Assembly: GCA_023151185.1 (NCBI GenBank)
Contig: JAKLJL010000002.1
Location: 321,058 to 385,057 of the forward strand
Reading direction: 5' to 3'
Origin: Bacteroidota bacterium
GTDB taxonomy: Bacteria; Bacteroidota; JABWAT01
DNA: 64,000 bases
Shown here: piece after piece, positions 8,233 to 16,722 of the stretch
Numbering within the stretch: the stretch's first letter is position 1
Layout of the letters: every line of letters begins with the position of its first letter
The notes under the pieces: generated by a model
The model's input: the letters and a program-made list of their open reading frames with translations, nothing else
Database searches by the model: none
What the model was told of the DNA's origin: nothing
Translations under genes and position numbers: made by a program

Positions 8233-8762
8233 AACTGCTCCTGAACAGGTGAATCTGCTCCGCCGGCCAGATCAGAGTATGAACCGGCAATTTCGTCAAC
8301 CGGATCAATGGAAAAATGGCTTTTCAGGAAATTAAACAGGTTCCGGTCATTTTCAGTTACCTCACGGGAACCGGCCATAACTTCAAACTCTGCAAACCAG
8401 CCGGCCCCGTCAACTTCATCAAGATGAATCCGGGCATTCTGAAACAGCCAGACCTGCCGGGTTTTTTCGACTACCTGCCAACGGGTTAAAAATCCGTCCA
8501 GAAATCCCTCTGCTTTATCTGCGGGCACAAGGTCAAGAAGGTCATACCGGCTGATTTTATTTTCTGTCTGATCCGGCCGGTGATAATGGATAAACTGAGC
8601 CTGTTTACCGTTTATCAGCCTGAGTTTCAACCTGCCTGACGGGACTGTATAATAAATATCTTTTTGCCTGAGACATTCCCTTCGGTGCGGCGGAAGTTCT
8701 TCAGCCCGCCGGATAAAGAGTTCCGGTTCCCTGCACCGGCATTTTAATTCCAGATTCTGCAT
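8229..8762 (-). CDS. CYTH domain protein (CyaB-like / triphosphate tunnel)
   Basis: A 177-residue protein opening with LELKCR, a variant of the ExExK signature of CYTH enzymes, followed by QKDIYYTVPSGRLKLRL, the Asp/Tyr and Arg-Lys-Leu-Arg block typical of class IV adenylyl cyclase-like CyaB proteins. The first Glu of ExExK appears to be Asn (NLELK), so the tunnel is slightly altered. Members are cyclases, thiamine or inorganic triphosphatases; the sequence does not decide. It is the first gene of a two-gene leftward operon with the Nudix hydrolase. Confidence 0.75.
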   Translation of the reverse strand: MQNLELKCRCREPELFIRRAEELPPHRRECLRQKDIYYTVPSGRLKLRLINGKQAQFIHYHRPDQTENKISRYDLLDLVPADKAEGFLDGFLTRWQVVEKTRQVWLFQNARIHLDEVDGAGWFAEFEVMAGSREVTENDRNLFNFLKSHFSIDPVDEIAGSYSDLAGGADSPVQEQL

Positions 8763-8849
8763 AATTTCCCCAGCTTTTTACAAAATTACTGGACTTTTGG
8801 ATGATGCCAGAAAAAAGAGTAATTTTTAATTCACAGAAAGGAAAAAAAC

Positions 8850-9275
8850 ATGAAACCTGCCGCTATTTATCTCAACTTTAACGGAACTGCCGAGGAAGCT
8901 TTTCTTACTTACAAGTCGGTGTTTGGCGGAGAGTTTACGACCCTTCAACGGTTTTGCGATAACCCGGGTTCAGACTCACTTCCACCGGAAGCCCGGGAAA
9001 AAATTATGCACATTGCCCTTCCGCTTCCATCAGGTCCTGTCCTCATGGCGACTGATGCTCTGGAATCTGCCGGTTTCAACCTGGTTCAGGGTAATGCCTT
9101 CCATATTGCACTGGATGCAGAGAACCGGACTGAAGCCCAATACCTTTTCAACCAACTTTCGGCAGGAGGAAAAATTGAAATGGATCTGCAGGAAACATCC
9201 TGGAGAGCCTATTTTGCTATTTTTACCGACAGGTTCGGCGTACACTGGATGATCAATTGTGATTCTCCTGTTTAA
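8850..9275 (+). CDS. PhnB-like VOC/glyoxalase-fold protein
   Basis: A 141-residue protein of the glyoxalase/bleomycin-resistance fold, PhnB subgroup. Family signs are YLNFNGTAEEAFLTYKSVFGGE at the N-terminus, KIMHIALPLPSG in the middle, and a C-terminal DRFGVHWMINC. PhnB-like proteins are common cytoplasmic proteins of largely unknown substrate; several lack metal ligands. A good AAAGGA ribosome binding site precedes ATG 8850. It stands alone, divergent from the CYTH gene. Confidence 0.88.
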   Translation: MKPAAIYLNFNGTAEEAFLTYKSVFGGEFTTLQRFCDNPGSDSLPPEAREKIMHIALPLPSGPVLMATDALESAGFNLVQGNAFHIALDAENRTEAQYLFNQLSAGGKIEMDLQETSWRAYFAIFTDRFGVHWMINCDSPV

Positions 9276-9387
9276 GATTGGGTTTTTTCTGAAGCCTGTG
9301 TAACTTTCGGGATCAATCCGGGTAAAATCGTGCCGGACCCGCTAATCCGGCCGGAATTGCTATCCAGAACTGTTTCGGGAGTATCCA

Positions 9388-11838
9388 ATGCCCTTTTCAT
9401 CCAGAATAAACCCAGCCCTTTTCTTCCTTGCTGCAGCCGGACTGATTGTTTCCTTCTGGCTTGCCGGTGACATTTTCCCTTATATTTCCTTCGACAACCG
9501 GATCGACCGGAAAGAGGCTATTGAAACAGCATCCCGGTTTCTGAAGGAACGGGGATATAACCCCGATGAATACTCGGCAGTAACCTGGATTACCGATACA
9601 GATGATCACCGTCTTGCCTGGATTTATCTGGGACTGAAAGCTGCCGACTCACTTGCAGAGGTCTTTCCTGCCGGTCTATTTTCTTCCCGCTGGCAGGTTC
9701 ACTTTTACCAGAATGTAAATCAAAGTGCTCCGCAGCGGAAATTTCATGTCTTTCTGGATGGATCAGGACAGGTAAACGGATTCAGTTTCCTGCTCAGCGA
9801 AAAACTGACCAACACCGGGTTTGGAGACCCCCAGATCAGTCAGGATTCTGCATTGGCTATTTTCAACAATGCCCTATCTGAAGCCAGGCTGGATACCTCT
9901 GGCTTTAAGCTGGCAGAAGCTTCGGGTGAAAAGCAGCAGAACCGGATGGTTTACACTTTTAAATATCAAAAACCGTTTCCACCCCTCAACAGCACCCTGC
10001 AGATTTATGGAATGGTCCAGGGCAGTGAACTGACTCAGTTTATCTATGAACTGAATCAGCCTGAATCATTTACCCTGGCCCGGTCAGACTATCAATCCTT
10101 TGTCTTTCTATTGGTAATGGGATCCATTGTCATCTTTTTCTTCATGCTGGTGCTTCAACTGGGTGTTTTTCTTAAAAAATACCACGAAGGTGAAGTTGGT
10201 GTAAAAACAGCCGGAAGTATCTTTTGGCTGGTTTTTGTCCTGAAAGGTCTGCAGGCGATCAATGAATTCCCTGCTTCGGGTTATGGATACGGATTTGGTG
10301 AACTTTCCTATGACTGGATCAACATCGTGATCCTGATTTTCAAGGTTCTGGTTCTGAATCCACTCTATGGTCTGGCCGCATTTTCGGCCTGGAGTATCGG
10401 TGAGTCCTGGCTTAGAGAGAAACACAGCGATAAACTGGCCTCTCTTGACGGACTTTTAAGCCGCCAATGGCGTGACAGGAGGTTCGCTGTTTCTACCGCC
10501 AGAGGGTATCTCTTCGGGCTCGCCGGATTGGGGCTTTTTATTGGTCTTGGCTGGAGTCTGATGACCCTAACCGGGGGAACCAACAACCAGACCTTTTTCC
10601 ATGAAATTCTGACGGCCTGGTTCCCTGCCGGTGCACCTTTTTTAAATGCAGTTTCTGCCGCACTTCTGGGTGAACTTCTGTTCAGGCTGTTCGGCAACCT
10701 GTATCTGGAAAGAAAAACAGGACTCCGCTGGCTGGCTACACTGATCTCATCGGTAATCTGGGCTGTTTTCGCCACCATTTTCTGGCGGATTCAGTTTTTT
10801 GTGGAACCTATCTGGATAACCTTCCTGATTCCGTTTGTCTTCGGAATTTATTTCTCGGTTCTGTTCTGGAAATATGACCTGCTCACAACGGTTATGGCAA
10901 GTTTTACTGTCGTCGCAGGCTTGCTTCTGGTCCCCTTTCTGGTTTCGGCAGGACCAGGTTTTATTCCGGATCTGATAGTTTCGGTGGTTTTGATTCTGCT
11001 GCCGGCAGTTTTAATGGCTGCCGGTTTCCTTTCAGGAAAGGAATTCTCCTATCAACCGGATACGACACCGGCCCATATCCGCCGGATCACCGAACGGGTA
11101 AGAATGACCCGGGAACTCGAAATTGCCCGCCAGGTTCAGATGAAACTGCTGCCGAAACGAAGTCCCGAAATTCCCGGATTCGATATTGCCGGAATCTGTA
11201 TCCCGGCTCTGGAGGTGGGTGGCGACTATTACGACTTTATTGACCTGCCGGACGGAAATATCGGTATTGCAGTTGGGGACGTTTCAGGAAAAGGACTGCC
11301 CGCTGCTATTTACATGACCCTGACCAAGGGGATTGTTCAGTCTCATGCCGATCACCAGTTGCCACCCGGTGTTGTTCTTTCAAAAGTAAATCAGCTTTTA
11401 TACCGGTCCATTGAAAAAGGGAATTTTGTTTCCATGTTCTATGCGGTTCTTTCAGTCAATTCCCGCAAAATGACCTTAAGCAGGGCAGGTCACAACCCGG
11501 CTGTCTTTCTGTTTGAAAATGCCGGACAGATCAGCCTTAAACCCAACGGACTTGCTCTCGGAATTGAAAAAGGTGAAGTTTTTGACCGGGTGATTCAGGA
11601 TCAGGACCTACAGCTTTACCCGGGGAATGTTATTTTATTTTACACCGACGGGTACACCGAGGCAATGAATGAACAGAAAGAGGAATTTGGAGAGGACCGC
11701 CTGATTGCTGCTCTCCAGGAAGTCAGACACCTTCCGTCGGAAAAAATCATTTCCCACATCAGTCAGAAAATCCGTCAGTTTGCCGGATCGGCTCCTCAAC
11801 ATGATGATATGACCATGGTAGTTGTCAAAGTGGTCTGA
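9388..11838 (+). CDS. SpoIIE-type serine phosphatase with large membrane sensor
   Basis: An 816-residue protein. Residues 10-30 form a first membrane helix. Residues about 45-225 are extracytoplasmic and hold two PepSY-like repeats (IDRKEAIETASRFLKERGY; ISQDSALAIFNNALSE). From about 235 to 560 there are many membrane helices; near 425 is ALLGELLFRLFG and later FVFGIYFSVLFWKYDLLTTV, which read like a degenerate CPBP (CAAX protease-like) domain without its second Glu and its His. From about 577 (EIARQVQMKLLP) to the end is a complete PP2C SpoIIE domain: GGDYYDF, GDVSGKGLPAA, GHNPAV, FYTDGYTEA, HDDMTMVVV. Such phosphatases usually control anti-sigma or anti-anti-sigma partners; none is adjacent. 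Confidence 0.9.
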   Translation: MPFSSRINPALFFLAAAGLIVSFWLAGDIFPYISFDNRIDRKEAIETASRFLKERGYNPDEYSAVTWITDTDDHRLAWIYLGLKAADSLAEVFPAGLFSSRWQVHFYQNVNQSAPQRKFHVFLDGSGQVNGFSFLLSEKLTNTGFGDPQISQDSALAIFNNALSEARLDTSGFKLAEASGEKQQNRMVYTFKYQKPFPPLNSTLQIYGMVQGSELTQFIYELNQPESFTLARSDYQSFVFLLVMGSIVIFFFMLVLQLGVFLKKYHEGEVGVKTAGSIFWLVFVLKGLQAINEFPASGYGYGFGELSYDWINIVILIFKVLVLNPLYGLAAFSAWSIGESWLREKHSDKLASLDGLLSRQWRDRRFAVSTARGYLFGLAGLGLFIGLGWSLMTLTGGTNNQTFFHEILTAWFPAGAPFLNAVSAALLGELLFRLFGNLYLERKTGLRWLATLISSVIWAVFATIFWRIQFFVEPIWITFLIPFVFGIYFSVLFWKYDLLTTVMASFTVVAGLLLVPFLVSAGPGFIPDLIVSVVLILLPAVLMAAGFLSGKEFSYQPDTTPAHIRRITERVRMTRELEIARQVQMKLLPKRSPEIPGFDIAGICIPALEVGGDYYDFIDLPDGNIGIAVGDVSGKGLPAAIYMTLTKGIVQSHADHQLPPGVVLSKVNQLLYRSIEKGNFVSMFYAVLSVNSRKMTLSRAGHNPAVFLFENAGQISLKPNGLALGIEKGEVFDRVIQDQDLQLYPGNVILFYTDGYTEAMNEQKEEFGEDRLIAALQEVRHLPSEKIISHISQKIRQFAGSAPQHDDMTMVVVKVV

Positions 11839-11862
11839 TCCGGAAATAACTCCGGTACTGAA

Positions 11863-12300
11863 TCAACCCTTTCCGGATCGCTGAAGAACCATCTGGTACC
11901 CTATTGCGTAGGTTTTGATTTTTTTCACCATAGCTGCCAGTCCGTTCGTCCGGTTTTGGGAAAGGTGCTGATCCAAACCGATTTCTTTCAGAAAATCAGG
12001 TGGAAACGCCAGAATATCTGCCGGGGTTTGGCCGGAATATATTCTCAGCAGCAGGGCAACCAGACCTTTGACAATGAAGGCATCACTGTCAGCCAGGAAT
12101 ACCACCCGGTTTCCGTCGAGATCAGCCTTCAGCCAAACCTGAGACTGGCATCCGTTTACCTTATAGTCATCCGTTTGAAAGCCGGATGGAAACACGGGCA
12201 ATGCCTTTCCCATCTGGATTAAATGGCGGTATTTGTCTTCCCAGTCGGTAAACTGCGAAAATTCCTGAATCACCTGATCTTTGGTTTCCTGAATCGTCAT
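11863..12300 (-). CDS. sufE: Cysteine desulfuration protein SufE
   Basis: A 145-residue SufE. The acceptor Cys51 sits in NGCQSQVW, the expected context, preceded by WEDKYRHLIQMGK. SufE takes persulfide sulfur from SufS and passes it to the SufBCD scaffold for iron-sulfur cluster assembly in the cytoplasm. No other suf gene is in the window. The start ATG 12300 has AGGA upstream. It converges with the SpoIIE phosphatase gene. Confidence 0.93.
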   Translation of the reverse strand: MTIQETKDQVIQEFSQFTDWEDKYRHLIQMGKALPVFPSGFQTDDYKVNGCQSQVWLKADLDGNRVVFLADSDAFIVKGLVALLLRIYSGQTPADILAFPPDFLKEIGLDQHLSQNRTNGLAAMVKKIKTYAIGYQMVLQRSGKG

Positions 12301-12376
12301 GGAGTGTCCTTTAAATCTGCGAAAATAACCACTGCCCGCTTCATTTTCAGCCTGAACAGTTAAAACCTGCGGGATG

Positions 12377-12408
12377 TTTCAGTTCCCTGCCCCCTGGTTT
12401 TATCTTTG
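12377..12408 (+). promoter_or_regulatory. Bacteroidota-type promoter of the SMR gene
   Basis: TTTC (12377-12380), 20 bases, then TATCTTTG (12401-12408), a perfect TAnnTTTG -7 element. The start point would be near 12413, giving a leader of about 25 bases. The leader holds no guanidine riboswitch. Confidence 0.65.
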
Positions 12409-12437
12409 AAAGGAAAAAAGAAAGAAAAGGTCACGGT

Positions 12438-12761
12438 ATGGTTTCAAATGGGTGGTTGTATCTGATTATTGCCGGCTTTCTTGAAATTGCATGGGCTGTT
12501 GGATTGAAATACACGGAAGGTTTTTCAAAGATGAAACCAACAGTATTTACAGTCATTACCATGATTCTCAGTTTTGTTTTTCTCTCAAAAGCAGTAGACA
12601 AACTTCCCGTCGGAACGGCCTATGCCATCTGGACAGGAATTGGGGCAGTTGGGACGGCTGTTCTGGGAATGGTGTTGTTTAAGGAGCCGGTTACGGCCGC
12701 ACGGATGGTTTTTATGCTTCTGATAATTTCGGGAATTGCCGGACTTAAACTCACAAGCTGA
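12438..12761 (+). CDS. sugE: SMR family exporter, SugE/Gdx type
   Basis: A 107-residue four-helix small multidrug resistance protein. The N-terminal segment GWLYLIIAGFLEIAWAVGLKYTEGF has the essential membrane Glu and the SugE-like W-A-x-G-L-K-Y-T sequence; PVGTAYAIWTGIGAVGTAVLG is the SMR helix 3 signature. SugE proteins (Gdx) export guanidinium ions in exchange for protons; EmrE-type drug export is the alternative. After the stop, 12759-12783 can form a 10-pair stem with one mismatch but no T-tract. Confidence 0.88.
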   Translation: MVSNGWLYLIIAGFLEIAWAVGLKYTEGFSKMKPTVFTVITMILSFVFLSKAVDKLPVGTAYAIWTGIGAVGTAVLGMVLFKEPVTAARMVFMLLIISGIAGLKLTS

Positions 12762-12800
12762 TCTTTCCGGAGTGGAAAAATCAGCCTGGCCTGAAAGGTT

Positions 12801-13322
12801 TTAGAGATTTTCTTTGATCACTGCTATCAGTTTTTTAATGTCTGAATCCGACAGTTTTCCTGCTTTTTCAAAAATCACTTTACCGGTTTTATCAAACGTG
12901 ATGACATGATAATTGTCATCAGCCAATCCCCACTTCCTAACCAGAACTTTATCCTTGTCCATGACATAAATGGTATGAGGAAAATCCTTTTGCTTTCCGT
13001 CAAGGATCATTTTGATCACGGCATTGGGTTTCCAGGTGGCATCCATGTTGATCATGGCGATGGAAGCATATTTATCCCGCGGGAAATTCTCTTTTTTTAG
13101 AGCCTGTTCAACGGCTTCATTCACATCTTTTTCATCCGGATCCACATACATCATTGTAAAGACTTTCCCGGAAATTTCAGAACTGCTCCACAGCGTTCCG
13201 TTCAAACGTCCGCCGGAGTCTCCAGAAAGATCGACTTTTGGAAGTGATTTCCCGACGGAAATCTGAGCAGAGGCCAGCACCGGAACGATCATCAGGACCA
13301 GCAGTGACAGAAGGGTTTTCAT
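12801..13322 (-). CDS. YtfJ-like periplasmic thioredoxin-fold protein
   Basis: A 173-residue protein with a cleavable signal peptide (ends ASAQ). The body matches the YtfJ family of thioredoxin-fold proteins: VGKSLPKVDLS, KENFPRDKYASIAMINMD, VMDKDKVLVRKWGL, ITFDKTGKVIFEKAGKLS. It has no CxxC, so it is not a dithiol oxidoreductase; YtfJ function is unknown. The ribosome binding site is AAGGAT before ATG 13322. The small membrane protein gene upstream is on the same strand, 35 bases away. Confidence 0.85.
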   Translation of the reverse strand: MKTLLSLLVLMIVPVLASAQISVGKSLPKVDLSGDSGGRLNGTLWSSSEISGKVFTMMYVDPDEKDVNEAVEQALKKENFPRDKYASIAMINMDATWKPNAVIKMILDGKQKDFPHTIYVMDKDKVLVRKWGLADDNYHVITFDKTGKVIFEKAGKLSDSDIKKLIAVIKENL

Positions 13323-13357
13323 GGTTTTATCCTTTTTGGTTGGTAAAATAAACCGGA

Positions 13358-13576
13358 CTATTTCAGGCGGAGATTAATGAAAAGGGCAAAGGCACTCAAG
13401 CCAGCCATGATCAGCGATGCCAGCCACCAGTCGGGAAAAAAGAAAATGTAGGAAATAAAAACTACCGTCAGTACCGAGAAAAGGACAGATCGGGTTGTCC
13501 GTTTAAATTGCAGTGGTTTGTTTTCTTTGCTCATCACAGTTCGGATTGTTTCATCCAAATTAAAGCGGAAGGGCAT
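13358..13576 (-). CDS. Small two-helix membrane protein
   Basis: A 72-residue protein with two hydrophobic segments in its C-terminal half (SVLFSVLTVVFISYIFFF and SLIMAGLSAFALFINL) and a basic N-terminus. No family recognised. The start is unclear: ATG 13576 is used here, but ATG 13534 (beginning MSKENKPLQF) would give a tighter 58-residue membrane protein; neither has a clear ribosome binding site. It lies between the response regulator and the YtfJ gene, all leftward. Confidence 0.55.
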   Translation of the reverse strand: MPFRFNLDETIRTVMSKENKPLQFKRTTRSVLFSVLTVVFISYIFFFPDWWLASLIMAGLSAFALFINLRLK

Positions 13577-13599
13577 GATTGTCAAACTGTAGGGCCGGA

Positions 13600-14265
13600 T
13601 CAGGTTCCCTTCGGACCGGAAATGAATTTATTCTGAATAGCAAACCGGACCAGTTCATTCAGGGTATGAAGCCTCAGTTTCCGCATCAGATTGCTTCGGT
13701 GGGTTTCGATGGTTTTATAACTCAGTGTCATCGCTTCAGATATTTCACGTGTCGAATGACCCTCTGCAATCCGGGTTAAAATTTCCTTTTCCCTGAGGGT
13801 CAGAACATCTGTCTTTGACGGAACCGGATGTTTTTTCAAAGCCAGAAAGGCAGAAATCAGTTCGGATGAGGATGCCGGCGTTAAATATTTCTTCCCGGAA
13901 AGCACCAGATCAACCGCCTCTTTAAATTCGGAAGCAGTTGCATCCTTCTTTAAAAATCCCATGGCCCCAGCCTCGAGTGATGGAATAAGGTATTCTTTTG
14001 GGTCATTCATGGTTATCATGATCACTTTTGCTTCCGGATTTTTGCTTAGAATCTGCTGGCAAACATGAATTCCGTTCAGAAAGGGAATGGTGATATCCAA
14101 AATGATCAGATCCGGCATTTTTTCGAGGGCAATAGCCAGTGATTCAATTCCGTCATCAGATTCAAAAACATCACCCAACGGATATAGATCCCGCATCATC
14201 TGAATAATGCCTTTCCGGGTAAAGGTGTGGTCATCAGCAACAAGCAGGGAAATTCTGGTATTCAT
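13600..14265 (-). CDS. NarL/LuxR-family response regulator
   Basis: A 221-residue two-domain response regulator. The receiver has Asp11-Asp12, phosphoacceptor Asp57 (LIILDITIP), Thr85 and Lys106/107. The C-terminal LuxR-type helix-turn-helix (about 155-215) includes LTLREKEILTRIAEGHSTREISEAMTL and KTIETHRSNLMRKL. ATG 14265 is preferred because GAGG lies just upstream; a longer frame would need TTG 14292. It is divergent from a secreted protein, 7-TM protein and histidine kinase, so the kinase at 15.7 kb is the likely partner and the 229-base gap the likely target. Confidence 0.93.
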   Translation of the reverse strand: MNTRISLLVADDHTFTRKGIIQMMRDLYPLGDVFESDDGIESLAIALEKMPDLIILDITIPFLNGIHVCQQILSKNPEAKVIMITMNDPKEYLIPSLEAGAMGFLKKDATASEFKEAVDLVLSGKKYLTPASSSELISAFLALKKHPVPSKTDVLTLREKEILTRIAEGHSTREISEAMTLSYKTIETHRSNLMRKLRLHTLNELVRFAIQNKFISGPKGT

Positions 14266-14494
14266 CACAGCCTCAGATTGATTTTTCTTCAAAAATGAGA
14301 AAAAAAATATAAAAAGTCTCTCAGGTGAATACCGTATTTTTCACCAGTTTTCACCCTTAGATGATCTCAGGGTTTTCCCTCTAAACCCTTGTTCTCAAGC
14401 ACTTTGGCTTCGTTTTAGCCGGTTTCACGCCTGTTATCGATTTTTAACCAGGCGGAATATTTTTCATTTGATATCCACTAAAAAGAGGACAAAA
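14266..14494. promoter_or_regulatory. Divergent regulatory region of the signalling cluster
   Basis: This gap separates the response regulator from its divergent operon. It holds two copies of TTTTCACC 11 bases apart (about 14338-14357), and a dyad CGCCTG (14428-14433) / CAGGCG (14449-14454) with a 15-base spacer. The sequence TATTTTTC at about 14459 is one base off the TAnnTTTG -7 element for the rightward operon. Regulator binding here is inference. Confidence 0.4.
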
Positions 14495-14941
14495 ATGAAA
14501 ACAAACTGGTTCACAACCGCCTTAATTTTCCTGTTTCCGGTACTGGCCTTTTCCCAGACTGCCGGTGAGCTTTTTACAGAAAGTACTGCACTTGACCTGT
14601 TTGGTGCACCGCTTGCCAATGTAACGGTAAACCATGCCGAGTTTGAATCTGCTGTTACCTATGCATCTGCTTCTGGTGATAAAATCTGGTTTTGGTTTGA
14701 TGAAACCCGGATTGAGTTTGTAATTACCGGACGCGACCAGAAGCCATTATATTTTAATGGAACGCCTGATTTAGAAGGAAAACTGGCCCGTCTTGCCAGC
14801 ATCAGTCTGGTTCAGGACCTGTTAAATTCAAACCCAGGTCAGCCGGTTCATTTACAAATCCGGCCAAATCATGTATTTTCGGTACAATGTGGCGGTACTG
14901 TACTTGAACGGATCTGGCCGTGCCCACCATCCTGTAACTGA
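14495..14941 (+). CDS. Secreted protein with Cys-rich C-terminus, unknown
   Basis: A 148-residue protein with a clear cleavable signal peptide (hydrophobic core then FSQ). The mature part is small and beta-rich and ends CGGTVLERIWPCPPSC, so three cysteines lie within the last 20 residues. No family recognised. ATG 14495 has AGAGGA upstream. It is the first gene of a tight operon with the 7-TM-like protein (17-base gap) and the histidine kinase, and divergent from the response regulator, so it may be an extracytoplasmic ligand-binding or accessory part of that signalling pathway (inference). Confidence 0.75.
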   Translation: MKTNWFTTALIFLFPVLAFSQTAGELFTESTALDLFGAPLANVTVNHAEFESAVTYASASGDKIWFWFDETRIEFVITGRDQKPLYFNGTPDLEGKLARLASISLVQDLLNSNPGQPVHLQIRPNHVFSVQCGGTVLERIWPCPPSCN

Positions 14942-14958
14942 ACATTTTGATTGGAATT

Positions 14959-15780
14959 ATGGCACAAATTGCAGTAATCCTTTTTCTATCAGCGCTTTCC
15001 GGATATCTCGTTTATGCCTTTTCCGCTAAAATTCAAACAGCCCGGGGAATCGGTTTTCTTCTGTTCGGAGTCTGCACACTGTTTTTTGGTGGTTTCTTTT
15101 TTTCAGTCGACACCATTGGTCTTTTCAGACTCATTTTGCTCACTTCTGCCGGTTTATGGGGCGTTGTCTGGCTTTTTCAGGAAGAAGCACTGTTTAAAAA
15201 AGTATTACTGCCCTATGCCATCTATATGTTATCGGCAATCCCCTTCTTTCTAATCAGTTGGGAGTTTCCGGAAATCAGAGCCAATTGGCCGGGATTTGGA
15301 TCATTTAAAGTAACAGTTTCCGAACTATTGCTGTTTGCTGCCCAAAGCTTTGTCATCTGGTCTTTTTTAAAAACAGGCAGAATACTGGTAATTGCCGGTC
15401 AAATTACCATTTCGATGATTTTTATATTTGCGTTTATTGGCGGAATGGAATTTTACCGGCTTTCCCTTTTCCCGGTCACTGATTTGATTCTGATTATGCT
15501 GACTCTCAAAATTATCTTATCTGAAACCCATTTTTCCGGGAAACTTCGGATAGATCTTTTGGTCCTGGCCACTTTATTTATCCTGTATCTGGTCGATGAC
15601 CTTTCATTGTTATTTGACTCAGTGAATGTGGGACCTGAACAAAAAGATATGAAAGAAGATCCTTACATTCGATTTTTATTAAACCAATTACCCCAATATG
15701 TCATTTTATTTTATTTTTCTTTACATCCGTCAGTTCGACGCCGATTTTTTCTGGGGATGGGAAAACCCAATCTGGGTTAG
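14959..15780 (+). CDS. Multi-helix membrane protein, probable sensor part of the kinase
   Basis: A 273-residue protein with about seven or eight hydrophobic segments and short loops, no enzymatic motif. ATG 14959 is chosen over TTG 14947. Its last 83 bases overlap the start of the histidine kinase in another frame. The layout, seven helices followed at once by a helix, coiled coil and kinase domain, is that of a single 7-TM sensor kinase cut in two; either the proteins are separate and translationally coupled, or a frameshift joins them. No family recognised. Confidence 0.7.
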   Translation: MAQIAVILFLSALSGYLVYAFSAKIQTARGIGFLLFGVCTLFFGGFFFSVDTIGLFRLILLTSAGLWGVVWLFQEEALFKKVLLPYAIYMLSAIPFFLISWEFPEIRANWPGFGSFKVTVSELLLFAAQSFVIWSFLKTGRILVIAGQITISMIFIFAFIGGMEFYRLSLFPVTDLILIMLTLKIILSETHFSGKLRIDLLVLATLFILYLVDDLSLLFDSVNVGPEQKDMKEDPYIRFLLNQLPQYVILFYFSLHPSVRRRFFLGMGKPNLG

Positions 15781-16651
15781 CCTGGCTCTGATTTCGGTTG
15801 TCGTTATTCTGATCGTCAGTTTTCTCAAGTATCTGATCTGGCCTCAGCAGAAGAGGCTTCTGGAACAGCACCATGAAATCTCCAAACTGACAACTGACCG
15901 GGAAACCCTGTCGAACCAGGTCACTGAACTGAATACCCACCTTTCCTATGCCCGCACAGATGCAACCAAACTGGAATCCTCTTACGCCGGGCTTGACGCA
16001 CAAACCGATGCCCGGTTCAAACGGCTTGACAGAGCTTTACACGATTTCGCCAACTTTATCAATTCTCCGCTGATGAGTCTGAAAGTCCTGGCCACCAAGC
16101 TGAACCAGTCCGAAAATAAACCAGAATCCAGAGAATTGATCGATGAAATCAACCGTGAGCTATCTGAGCTGAAAGACTATGTTCCCCAGATCCGGGAAGA
16201 ATTTAAATCCGGTACGCTGACCGGTAAATTCTGGAGACTTGATCTTTTGCTTCCCAAATCAAGAACCATGCCCCATCTAACCCTTGAAGTAACCGGAAAC
16301 AGGGGATGCAGAGTTTATACCCACAAGGAAACCGCAGATGGTTTGGTTGCCAACCTGATCTCGAATGCACTGCGGTTCGGTGCAACCAGGATTCTGATTA
16401 ATATTGAGGAAACTCCCCGGGAAATTCACCTTCAGTTTTTCAACAACGGTGATCCTCTGAGCCGTGAAGCAGGCGACAAACTGTTCCGGGTTCCTTTCAC
16501 GACAGGTGGAACAGGTCATTTATTTACTTCCCTCATGGAGTTAAAATCAATCCATCCGTCCCACCGGGCAGAAGTACTCAGAAACCAGCTTCCTGATCAG
16601 TTTACAACCGGATTCCGGATCACCTTTCCTGCGATCAGGGATTTTTTCTGA
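15698..16651 (+). CDS. Histidine kinase-like protein (degenerate boxes)
   Basis: A 317-residue protein: one membrane helix (about 26-46), a coiled coil (50-105), an H-box with His115 (ALHDFANFINSPLMSL), and an HATPase domain with N-box DGLVANLISNALRFG. The G1 box reads FFNNGDPLS and the G2 region TTGGTGHLFTS, both off the usual DNGxG and GxGLG, so the ATP site is degenerate but recognisable. No ribosome binding site precedes ATG 15698, which lies inside the upstream membrane gene; no other start exists before the helix. The likely partner is the response regulator at 13.6 kb. Confidence 0.75.
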   Translation: MSFYFIFLYIRQFDADFFWGWENPIWVSLALISVVVILIVSFLKYLIWPQQKRLLEQHHEISKLTTDRETLSNQVTELNTHLSYARTDATKLESSYAGLDAQTDARFKRLDRALHDFANFINSPLMSLKVLATKLNQSENKPESRELIDEINRELSELKDYVPQIREEFKSGTLTGKFWRLDLLLPKSRTMPHLTLEVTGNRGCRVYTHKETADGLVANLISNALRFGATRILINIEETPREIHLQFFNNGDPLSREAGDKLFRVPFTTGGTGHLFTSLMELKSIHPSHRAEVLRNQLPDQFTTGFRITFPAIRDFF

Positions 16652-16722
16652 GGAATTGTCCCAAAACCGGGTTCTGAACCTTATTCTTTTCTGATTTTGC
16701 CGTTAATTCTTGTTTACTCAGA

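Noticed and set aside
12409-12437. Guanidine riboswitch in front of the SMR gene
   Set aside because: The leader is only ~25 bases and has no paired ACGR hairpins.
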